Of a DNA stretch of 58,497 nt, positions 1 to 6,767 are shown one piece after another. This stretch comes from an uncultured Bacteroides sp. (lineage in GTDB: Bacteria > Bacteroidota > Bacteroidia > Bacteroidales > Bacteroidaceae). A model generated the notes under the pieces. That model was not told the DNA's origin. It worked only from the letters and a program-made list of their open reading frames with translations, and ran no database searches. A program made the translations under genes and the position numbers. Every line of letters begins with the position of its first letter. Positions within the stretch are counted from its first letter, which is position 1. Location of the stretch: positions 1 to 58,497 of the forward strand of contig CAMAFR010000012.1 of NCBI GenBank assembly GCA_945833835.1, read 5' to 3'.

Positions 1-124
1 CCTGCATTCAGATGATGCTTAACAAATATTTTCGATGATTTCAAAACAGTTTCTAGTAGTAAACTGTAAATACTCAAAATATGGTATACCCCTGTTTTGT
101 AACCGTCCAATTCTCCCCAAACCT

Positions 125-541
125 TTAGGATTCTACTGATTCCATGTGAGTTAACTCATTCAATAAAACCCTGAATTTTTCGGATTTAACATTCTTAAGC
201 ACTGTACAGGAGCTATTCTGGCGTTCGCGTTCCCTCTTTTCATTTTCCTGTCTGATTTTTTCAAAATCAACACCTGTCTCATGCTGGCATTCCAGGATGT
301 ATTGGCTGAAGCCGAGATACTGCTTCTCCATATATGTGTTGTAGAGTTCCTCGTTGATTACTCCATCTTTGACGCCTCTTAGAATCGGTGGAATTTCTTT
401 CCCCCGGTTCCTCCTGCGATACTCTTCCAGACGCTCTTGGGCAAATGCATACAGCTCTTCCTGACACTGGTAGCGTGACCTGAGCTCAATCAATGCATCC
501 ATCTCGTCCTCTAACTGCTTTATTTCTTCCTTTGTGTCCAT
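125..541 (-). CDS. Hypothetical 138-residue coiled, charged protein
   Basis: I do not recognise this family. The product is soluble, very rich in Glu, Arg and Lys, with no signal peptide or membrane segment. Residues 1-45 look like a coiled coil, and a second charged helix (ENEKRERERQ) lies near residues 98-107. The start follows a TTACAATTTACAAT-like AT-rich stretch and there is no clear promoter box. It sits at the window edge in AT-rich DNA beside IS66 remains, so it may be cargo or debris of a mobile region. A real gene is likely because the frame is open over the whole length with sensible composition, but no function can be given. Confidence 0.5.
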   Translation of the reverse strand: MDTKEEIKQLEDEMDALIELRSRYQCQEELYAFAQERLEEYRRRNRGKEIPPILRGVKDGVINEELYNTYMEKQYLGFSQYILECQHETGVDFEKIRQENEKRERERQNSSCTVLKNVKSEKFRVLLNELTHMESVES

Positions 542-682
542 CTTACAATTTACAATAACAGGGTAATAAGTTGCGTAATTCGTCTGTTGACTTGTAAACT
601 ACTCATACAACGTACCCCTCAGCTACAAGGAGTTACGTGCACCTAAGTCTTGCTTAAAAATCGTTTAATAGGGATTTTAACG

Positions 683-943
683 TTATGCAACAGCCTCTTC
701 CTTCAAAGGACGGGCTACATAGTTTCTGGGGATGAAGGATTCATCAATCTCCTCCCCGTTCACCATCAGGGTGAGTATGTCTTCGATGTAATGGCCAAAG
801 TCCACATGGTTGAGCTTGCAGCTTTCGTACAGGCCGAACATGAAAGCGATGTTCTTAGCCGCTTTATGGCTGCCTGTATGCAACCAGTTACGACGGCCTA
901 TGGCGATATGCCGGAAGCAGCGTTCGATGGGTAAGCGTCCAAT
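683..943 (-). pseudogene. IS66-family transposase, C-terminal remnant
   Basis: Read on the minus strand, the frame gives IERCFRHIAIGRRNWLHTGS and then KAAKNIAFMFGLYESCKLN. This matches the conserved end of IS66 transposases (the NAIRPIALGRKNYLFAGSHEAA type of block followed by a helix with CKL). The frame ends at a natural stop at 683-685. Upstream of about position 943 the similarity stops abruptly and repeat DNA begins. An automatic caller would start the ORF at the TTG at 883, but the homology clearly continues upstream of it. The catalytic core is missing, so this is dead. The N-terminal part of such a transposase lies at 1157-1483. Confidence 0.75.
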
Positions 944-962
944 ACTCCCACTTGATGCTTAC

Positions 963-990
963 AGATCCTTCGCTCCGCTCAGGATGACAG
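963..990. repeat. Dispersed-type short repeat
   Basis: This segment contains CTTCGCTCCGCTCAGGATGA with imperfect dyad symmetry (GATCCT ... AGGATG). Similar short sequences are scattered through many bacterial genomes, which I state from memory. Here it abuts the broken end of the IS66 C-terminal remnant, so it may mark the junction of the deletion. Confidence 0.4.
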
Positions 991-1035
991 GGCAAGGAAA
1001 GCCCGAAAAGAATTCTCGGACAGCCTCCCCCTTTC

Positions 1036-1113
1036 AGAGAAGATATACTTACTTTGCCCGAGAAGTAGTACTTACTTTATAGATGAAGTATATCTTCTCT
1101 AAAAAGTAAGTAA
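1036..1113. repeat. 15-bp perfect inverted repeat with internal direct repeats
   Basis: AGAGAAGATATACTT (1036-1050) is repeated inverted and without mismatch at 1086-1100. CTTACTTT occurs at the inner edge of the left arm and again at 1071-1078, and AAAGTAAGTAA follows the right arm at 1103-1113. The block replaces the middle of the IS66 transposase between its N- and C-terminal remnants. It could be a small MITE-like insertion or a strong hairpin. No ORF of interest lies within it. Confidence 0.6.
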
Positions 1114-1156
1114 TTTATATGCACTCAAAATTTAGGGCATTCACCGCCCTGATGCA

Positions 1157-1483
1157 TCAGAAACCATCGTGAGAGGAAGCATCCACATCATCCGGCGTCT
1201 GCTCATCACGGCCTTTCTTCTTGTTTTCCGTGCGGTGCTTCTGGCTCAACGTCTTACCGCTGAAGCGGTTCTTGCAATGACGCTTGTTGAGCGATTCCAG
1301 ATACTCACATTGACGGATCAGGCCAGCTATCTTCTCCTCATACTCCGAAGCCTGTTTCTTATAGCGATTCTCACCATCGTGCAGGCTTTTTATCGTAAGC
1401 TGCAAGGTGGCAATGGTCAGACGGAGGCTCTCGATGGTCGAGCGGAGATCATTGATGGTGTTGATAAAATCCTGGCGTTCCAT
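1157..1483 (-). pseudogene. IS66-family transposase, N-terminal remnant
   Basis: The 108-residue product begins with a leucine-zipper-like helix (repeated SLRLTIATLQLTIKSL pattern, residues 15-35) followed by a basic segment with NKRHCKNRFSGKTLSQK. This is how Bacteroidetes IS66 transposases start, before the zinc finger and DDE domain. It terminates at 1157 without any catalytic domain. The repeat block at 963-1113 and the C-terminal remnant at 683-943 follow in the same direction, so the two pieces are best read as one internally deleted element. Confidence 0.6.
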
Positions 1484-1544
1484 ATCAGACAGAGGGATTG
1501 CAACTCTGGATTCAAGGATGGCTACAAAGTACTTGTATGGTAAC

Positions 1545-2023
1545 TCATAGATGACTCAGCATGCGCATTATCCGCAGTTCCTTGGCGGAAGGTAGCTTGA
1601 CTCCCTTCATGGCACAGTCGAGGAAGAAGGGCAGGCTGACTGCCAATGATTCGCGCAACGCTGCCGGCATGAGCATGTGCCATGCGCCCTTTGCCTCATC
1701 GCAGTAGGTGGCTACAAGGAAATACTTCTGGAGCTGGAGCAGGTCTTGCGTTGCTTGCGCACAACGTAGGTGTGGTCGTTGCCTTTCACGAGCTCGTCGA
1801 CTATCTGCAGCTCCGTCTTGTTCAGACGGCTCAGTATCTCGATGGGGTTGTCGAGCACTTCCATCGCTATGCGACGGGCTGTCTCGTCTTTCTTGAGGTT
1901 GGGACTGGCATACAGGTCGAACTTCTTCAGCACCTTCAGCATGTTGACCTTGGTGGTGCTGTTCAGCACCTGGGCAAGCTGTAAATCGCTTGCCTTGAAC
2001 GAGGTGTCGGGTAGGGTTATCAT
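1545..2023 (-). pseudogene. Hypothetical protein gene broken by a frameshift
   Basis: Translation from the ATG at 2023 is convincing up to VVRKQR (about position 1750), after which the frame runs into a stop near 1712. One frame over, the sequence continues smoothly as DLLQLQKYFLVATYCDEAKG and then AWHMLMPAALRESLAVSLPF to a TGA at 1545-1547. A single missing base near 1745-1752 explains this. The restored product is about 158 residues, soluble, with helical segments and no recognised domain. It follows the Rpn-like gene on the same strand. A sequencing error cannot be excluded, but the neighbouring IS relics make decay plausible. Confidence 0.6.
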
Positions 2024-2096
2024 GATCTTTATCGGAATGAATGGTTGTCGTGGTAGTTGTCGAAAGAGATAGTTTTTAACATTTTGGGAAATGCCA

Positions 2097-2981
2097 CTAT
2101 AATTGTTCGATTTGTTCCGCTGTAAGACCGGAGATTTGGCGGATGGCCTCGACAGCCATTCCCATCGTTTTCATTTTCTTCGCCATTTCCATTCTCTCTT
2201 CCACACGGCCTTCCGCACGACCCTCCGCACGGCCCTCTGCACGGCCTTCCATCTTTGCGGTGTCGAGTACGTCATTCTGAACCATGATGTCATCCATGTG
2301 CGCATCATAAGCCTGGCGTTCAGCATCGGTCATGGTCATGTAAAGCAGGCGCTGACGGGCCTCTTTCAGTCCGGGGGTGGAGGTGTCGTCCTTGATACGG
2401 TTATTCTTCAGGTAGTCCAACCACTCCTCTATAGGCGTGCGGGCCACATCGTTGAACTCATTGACTCGGACGATATAGTATTCTGGAAACACATCCTCGG
2501 GTACCGTCATCTTGATCTCATCCGCCTCGCAGGTGTTCACCTTCAGCCGGTCGCCCGTGTGCACACCGGTGAAAACCGTCTTCCCGTGATAAAGATAGTC
2601 ACTGCCCTGCCCCAAGTCGAAATAGAGGATGTTGATGGAATATACCTTCTTCACCTTGTCGTACTTGTTGCCTATCTCGATGTGCTCCGTGATGGCCTTC
2701 GATGTACCATAGAGCATACGTTGCAGGTAATAGAGCTGGCGGGTCAACTGCACCTCCACAATGATGATGTCGCCACGCCCGTTCCTCGCCTTGATGTCGA
2801 CACGATTGAACTTGTCCGCAGCGCGTTCCTGGTTGCCCTCGCTCTCCAAAATCTCGGCTATCGTCACCTGCTCGCCTGTGAGGACCGTGATCAGTCCCTC
2901 CAACACAGCGAAGTTGGCCTTGTCACGCAACATGCGCTTCACCGCCCAGTCAAATCGGATATATTTGTTGCTTACTTCCAT
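2097..2981 (-). CDS. Rpn-type PD-(D/E)XK nuclease family protein (PDDEXK_2)
   Basis: The product belongs to the Rpn/transposase_31-like PD-(D/E)XK group, common in many copies in Bacteroidetes and linked to recombination-promoting DNA cleavage. The N-terminal part (YIRFDWAVKRML) and the nuclease core RVDIKARNGRGDIIIVEVQ, with the Asp and Glu-x-Gln residues, are present. The C-terminal tail carries four GRAE tetrapeptides before a helical end. An in-frame ATG exists at 3038, but a good promoter lies at 3008-3039, inside that extension. I therefore start at 2981, giving 294 residues beginning MEVSNKY. Intact; the frameshifted hypothetical gene follows it. Confidence 0.85.
   Translation of the reverse strand: MEVSNKYIRFDWAVKRMLRDKANFAVLEGLITVLTGEQVTIAEILESEGNQERAADKFNRVDIKARNGRGDIIIVEVQLTRQLYYLQRMLYGTSKAITEHIEIGNKYDKVKKVYSINILYFDLGQGSDYLYHGKTVFTGVHTGDRLKVNTCEADEIKMTVPEDVFPEYYIVRVNEFNDVARTPIEEWLDYLKNNRIKDDTSTPGLKEARQRLLYMTMTDAERQAYDAHMDDIMVQNDVLDTAKMEGRAEGRAEGRAEGRVEERMEMAKKMKTMGMAVEAIRQISGLTAEQIEQL
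2199..2246. repeat. 12-bp tandem repeat inside the Rpn-like gene
   Basis: Four consecutive 12-bp units related to CTCCGCACGGCC encode GRAE tetrapeptides on the minus strand. Copy changes keep the reading frame, so the linker before the C-terminal helix can lengthen or shorten without inactivating the protein. Confidence 0.85.
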
Positions 2982-3007
2982 GATGTCCTCCGTTTCTATT
3001 CCACTCT

Positions 3008-3039
3008 CAAATTTAGGCACTCTATTTGATTCTACCAAA
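3008..3039 (-). promoter_or_regulatory. Bacteroidetes-type promoter for the Rpn-like gene
   Basis: On the minus strand TAAATTTG (3015-3008) fits the TAnnTTTG -7 box, and TTTG (3039-3036) lies 20 bases upstream. Transcription should start near 3001, which sets the start codon at 2981. Confidence 0.65.
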
Positions 3040-3364
3040 TAAACGGCACTTTATTTCAAAAAGGGCATGGATGGGCGTTATCCGGTAGGACACCCGTGGA
3101 TGTCAGTCTTGTTTTCCATAGGGCCAGGTGGGCTTGACGGCCAGCGCCCCATCGAGATAGGGGATGGACGCATCGCGCACCATATCCACCACCACTGTGG
3201 CCAGGTCGGAGGCGGGGATGACGGTCCTTCCTTCGGAAAAGAGGGACACCGCAACCCCCGATTGTTGACCACCTCTACGGAGGGTACGGAGAACGCCGTG
3301 CCCTCCGTGGAACAACCGAAAAATCATGAAATTTATTGTATTCATTTATTTAAAGACAACGAGT
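3040..3364. other. Stretch without a supported gene
   Basis: Both strands are partly open (minus 3345-3103, plus 3067-3414), but none of the translations matches a family I know. The minus frame, containing VVVDMVRDASIPYLDGALAV, is the most protein-like and may be the relic of a lost gene. Nothing firm can be annotated here. Confidence 0.4.
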
Positions 3365-3499
3365 ATGAAAGCAAACTGGAAGAGCATTGCGCTCTATGTG
3401 ATTCGTGTGATTGAACTGGTACTGACAAGTGCGGCGGGCGGTACCGCGTCGCAACTGCTCGTAAGCTTACTACCTTACCTGGATGGATGGTTTACATAA
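3365..3499 (+). CDS. Possible small membrane peptide (smalltalk-like, 44 residues)
   Basis: An ATG at 3365 opens a 44-residue frame beginning MKANWKSIALYVIRVIELVL, followed by small residues TSAAGGTASQ and a hydrophobic end. The Lys-x-x-Trp-Lys opening followed by one hydrophobic helix recalls the tiny Bacteroides 'smalltalk' proteins, usually found beside an amidase and an HU-like gene; neither partner is seen here. An in-frame ATG at 3326 would add 13 residues. Isolated and short, so it may be a relic. Confidence 0.35.
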   Translation: MKANWKSIALYVIRVIELVLTSAAGGTASQLLVSLLPYLDGWFT

Positions 3500-3528
3500 A
3501 AAAGCAGATTAAAAAGTATGTCAACATA

Positions 3529-3590
3529 AATGGCAATGTATCTAAAGATAAATGGCAAAGTATGTTTAGATACTTGGCAATGTATGGCAA
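3529..3590. repeat. Short direct and inverted repeats
   Basis: ATGGCAA followed by TGTAT or AGTAT occurs about three times. GTATCTAAA (3538-3546) is repeated inverted as TTTAGATAC (3565-3573). The block lies in gene-free DNA (3500-3674) downstream of the DUF1703 gene and may act as a hairpin or a protein-binding site. Confidence 0.4.
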
Positions 3591-3674
3591 GGTCTGTCTT
3601 TTCCGAATTTTCAGCTGCCAAAGGAAAGCGGTAAAAGGATTCTCGAACAATCTGGGGAGGCGTCTTGCATGAGA

Positions 3675-5240
3675 TCAGGACACGATGCTCCAATCGCTCA
3701 ACGTATGGGTAGCCGTATCGAAGTTGATGCCCACTTTCACCACCGGGAAACCACACTGCACAAAACGGGCGGGATAGTTCTTCAGGTCTATCTGACGCAT
3801 GGCGGCCTCTGCCGAACGGTTCAGCTTCAGCTCGAACAGGTAGAGCGTGTCGGCAGTGCGCATCACCATGTCCACACGGCCCGTAGCGGTGCGCACCTCC
3901 ACATCGACGTATGCTCCCAACAGGGACAGGATGACATACAGCAGTTGTTGGTAATGGCCCTCGTAGTGGGTGTTGTCGCACTGCGGGACCGTGAGCAGGA
4001 ACTGCCGCAACTCACGCAACATGCCGTCCAAATCATGCTCCAACAGACATTCGTACATGTTCATCAAGGTGCCGGACCACACCAAGGTATGACGACCGAC
4101 ATAATGGGGCAGCAGGCTTTTCATCAACCCGATGCGTATCTCCTTGTTGGGAATGTCCAACAGGTAGGCCTTCAATACTGGAAGATAGGATTTGATGGTC
4201 AGATAGCCACTCTGGTAGAGCAAAGGCACCAAGGTGGTCATACCTTCAACAGGAGCGTCAAAATCGGAGGCGTACACTTTTATCCGCCCTATCTGGGAAG
4301 GCAGCACATGGTACTTGCGCATCATCTCTATCAGGTAGGTCGGCGTGCCTGAACTGAACCAGTAATTCTCCAGTTCCCCTTTCGCAAAGGCATTCAGCAG
4401 ACTGAACGGATTGAAAATGTCGGGAGAAGGCCAACTGAAATGATAGCCGTCATATTGGGCGGTCAGCTCTGCCACCGTCCCCTCCCAGGACAGGCCGAGA
4501 ACGGACGCCAACGCCTCCACATGGCCACTAGCCTGCGTCAGCAGTTCCTCTTTCGTAATGCCGCAGAGGGAGGAATACTGCCTGTCCATGCTGATGTTGG
4601 TCAGGTTGTTCAGCTCACTGAAAATGCTCATCTGGGAGAATTTCGTGATGCCCGTCAGGAACACGAAGCGGAGGTAGGGGTCGCAGGCCTTCAGCGGAGA
4701 ATAGAAGTTGCGCATCACCTGGCGGAGTTGCGGCAGCTGCTCCTCCTCGTGCACCACGTCCAAAAGCGGGGCGTCGTATTCGTCAATCAGCACCACCACT
4801 TTCTGGCCCGTCTGCGTATAGGCTTTCTTGATCAGATTCTCCAGGCGTTGGTTCAGGTTGGTCTGGTCCGGTCCTCCTTTACCATATACTTCCTCATAAT
4901 TGGACAGCTTGCCGCTCAGCTCCTCTTCCAGTGCGTTCTTGTCCAAATGCTTGGCCGTACTCATGTCGAAGTGAAGCACCGGATAGGAGGTCCACTCCTG
5001 TTCCAGCCCTTCCATAGCCAAACCTTTGAACAATTCCTCCTCTCCGGCGAAATAGCTGTGCAACGTGGAGGCCAGCAACGACTTGCCGAAACGGCGAGGA
5101 CGGCTCAGGAAAACATAGGTGAACTCATGCACCATCCGATAGACAAGGTCCGTCTTGTCTATATAAAGGTAACCGCCCTCCCTAATTTTCTTGAATGTCT
5201 GGATGCCGAGAGGACACCGCTTCAGTCGCTTCGTTTCCAT
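3675..5240 (-). CDS. AAA-ATPase-like / PD-(D/E)XK nuclease protein (DUF1703 type)
   Basis: The product has the layout of the AAA-ATPase_like plus C-terminal PD-(D/E)XK family that is amplified in Bacteroidetes genomes. The family opening LGIQTFKKIREGGYLYIDKT lies at residues 11-30. An arginine-rich P-loop SRPRRFGKS sits at about 46-54, and a Walker-B-like VVVLIDEYDAPL near 148-159. The tail contains GRVDMVM and, further on, YLFELKL, the nuclease-like core. I use the ATG at 5240 (METKRLKRCP, 521 residues); an upstream ATG at 5270 adds ten residues unlike the family. Its function is unproven; roles in mobile-element or defence biology are suspected. Intact. Confidence 0.85.
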   Translation of the reverse strand: METKRLKRCPLGIQTFKKIREGGYLYIDKTDLVYRMVHEFTYVFLSRPRRFGKSLLASTLHSYFAGEEELFKGLAMEGLEQEWTSYPVLHFDMSTAKHLDKNALEEELSGKLSNYEEVYGKGGPDQTNLNQRLENLIKKAYTQTGQKVVVLIDEYDAPLLDVVHEEEQLPQLRQVMRNFYSPLKACDPYLRFVFLTGITKFSQMSIFSELNNLTNISMDRQYSSLCGITKEELLTQASGHVEALASVLGLSWEGTVAELTAQYDGYHFSWPSPDIFNPFSLLNAFAKGELENYWFSSGTPTYLIEMMRKYHVLPSQIGRIKVYASDFDAPVEGMTTLVPLLYQSGYLTIKSYLPVLKAYLLDIPNKEIRIGLMKSLLPHYVGRHTLVWSGTLMNMYECLLEHDLDGMLRELRQFLLTVPQCDNTHYEGHYQQLLYVILSLLGAYVDVEVRTATGRVDMVMRTADTLYLFELKLNRSAEAAMRQIDLKNYPARFVQCGFPVVKVGINFDTATHTLSDWSIVS

Positions 5241-5299
5241 ATACCCTTCTTCTTCAATGAAGATAAACAATCTTTTTGAAAAGATAAGTTTATGCTATT

Positions 5300-6373
5300 T
5301 TATTGATGCCAAAACCCGTATCGGGCGCACAAAGAATCTTTCTGCACCGCCACCTGCTCACGAAGGTTTTTCGGAACCGCAGGTTCACTAAGCAATCGAT
5401 CTACCAACTGTTCACTGTCCTGGCGGACATGGTACAGATCGGACATCTCTTTACCGCACCACTCCTCCGCCGTCAAGGGAAAACGGCCTCCCAATGCTTC
5501 CAGCAGGTACAGGACAATATCGGAGGCCTCATCATACCGACGATAATGGGCGACTATGGCAGCACGCTCTGTCCAACGGTCTAACCCCGCAGCCAAAGTC
5601 ACCCTATCAAACCGGGTGACGGGAACAAAGAAACTCTCTTCTATCTGCGCCTGCAAAGGAGACAGCTGCAACAATTTTCCTTGGACCGGTCCGGACGATG
5701 CCGACTGGGTTTCCAAACGATGACGCTCGCGGACAAACTCCTCCACATGGACGAAAGTCTCTTTATGCACACCGCCAATGGCCACCGTCAGCTGGCCTAC
5801 CTGGATGACAAGGTTACGGTCGCGGTTCAGACGAATGAGATATCCTTCCAGACCAGCCAAAGGACCGGATGTGACACGCAGCAACGTATTTCCCTGACCG
5901 TAATGCGCAAATGGATTATGAAGGATACGGATACGGGTGGGATCCATTTCGGACACCCGCATGAAAGGACGCATCACAGCATCGGGAATCACCGCCACAC
6001 GACGGGTGCTGTAGTCGTTCACCAAGTGAAGGAAAGAATAGACTTTACTGAGCTCTTCAGCAATCTGCCGGCTGTCCCCCTGCACGAAAACCAATCCGCT
6101 TACAGAAGGGGATTCCTTCGCCACCACCTTCCGCTTCTCCTTGTGATAAACAATTGTGGTATGGACAAATACCCGGAAATGACGACGAAGATGTTCCACC
6201 ACCGCCGGGACACGGCGGGAATGAGTAAAAAGATAGCACCAGGAAGTTATCTGCTGCACACCCAGCTTCGCAGAAGGGCAAGCCTCTACCTTTGGGCAGG
6301 AAACCGATTCCAACCCACACTGTAAAGTGCCCTTAGTGGCGGCGGATAAAGATTCTGAACTATCCAGTTGCAT
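5300..6373 (-). CDS. UpxY-type NusG-like transcription antiterminator, long form
   Basis: A NusG N-terminal (NGN) domain occupies about residues 44-140, from SWCYLFTHSRRVPAVVEHL to FVQGD, and a KOW motif follows at about 163-192 (GPLAGLEGYLIRLNR). This is the arrangement of UpxY antiterminators, which bind RNA polymerase at the untranslated leaders of capsule operons and suppress termination. Two features are odd: no polysaccharide operon lies downstream, since the next gene is the DUF1703 protein 59 bases away; and about 150 extra helical residues (205-357) follow the KOW, whereas UpxY proteins usually end soon after it. The Cys-containing N-terminal 40 residues are also extra. Confidence 0.8.
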   Translation of the reverse strand: MQLDSSESLSAATKGTLQCGLESVSCPKVEACPSAKLGVQQITSWCYLFTHSRRVPAVVEHLRRHFRVFVHTTIVYHKEKRKVVAKESPSVSGLVFVQGDSRQIAEELSKVYSFLHLVNDYSTRRVAVIPDAVMRPFMRVSEMDPTRIRILHNPFAHYGQGNTLLRVTSGPLAGLEGYLIRLNRDRNLVIQVGQLTVAIGGVHKETFVHVEEFVRERHRLETQSASSGPVQGKLLQLSPLQAQIEESFFVPVTRFDRVTLAAGLDRWTERAAIVAHYRRYDEASDIVLYLLEALGGRFPLTAEEWCGKEMSDLYHVRQDSEQLVDRLLSEPAVPKNLREQVAVQKDSLCARYGFWHQ

Positions 6374-6680
6374 CGATTCTATTATCCGGCTATGTCATGA
6401 TGGTAGATTCCGGAATTGCCGGAACAAAGACTACACGATCTCATAACCTGTTTCTATTTATGATATATAACCTACTGTCTTCTAATAGGATACAGAAGGA
6501 GGAGCGCACTTTCAGCCAATAACAGCAAGTGACTCTTTGCAAATGTAGTAAAAATTGTCGAATAAACCACTATCTTTCTATCCTTATTTTACTAATATAA
6601 CACTTTCCATCCCGCCCACACCTACAATTGGGGCTTCGACACCTCATCATCTATTTATTTTCAACAATCTACTTTACAAC
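6374..6680. other. Gene-free stretch between the UpxY-like gene and secA
   Basis: AT-rich DNA with no supported gene. A possible minus-strand -7 box, TACATTTG, lies at 6547-6540. If used, it would give the UpxY-like mRNA a leader of about 155 bases. The rest up to the terminator at 6681 shows nothing recognisable. Confidence 0.45.
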
Positions 6681-6746
6681 GAAAAAAGGGTGTGTCCTCC
6701 CGCCGCGAAGCCTATCGCTGGCGCGGCGGGAGGACACACCCTTTTC
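6681..6746 (-). terminator. Rho-independent terminator of secA
   Basis: AAAAGGGTGTGTCCTCCCGC (start of the left arm, 6683-6707) pairs without mismatch with 6722-6745 across a 14-base loop. On the minus strand the stem is followed by a run of T (complement of 6682-6687). It is a very strong 24-bp hairpin. The same GGGTGTGTC core recurs in the fbp/panD terminator at 52510. Confidence 0.9.
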
Positions 6747-6767
6747 ACTCAGGCCTTGAAGGCCCTG

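Noticed and set aside
3103..3345. Minus-strand 80-codon frame with protein-like composition
   Set aside because: No family match, no promoter, and several overlapping frames in the same GC-rich stretch; kept only as a possible relic.
3487..3672. Plus-strand 61-codon frame
   Set aside because: It overlaps the repeat cluster at 3529-3590, and its translation simply reads those repeats.
5300..6373. Capsular polysaccharide locus headed by the UpxY-like gene
   Set aside because: No UpxZ, glycosyltransferase or Wzx/Wzy genes follow; the next gene is a DUF1703-type ATPase and then repeats.
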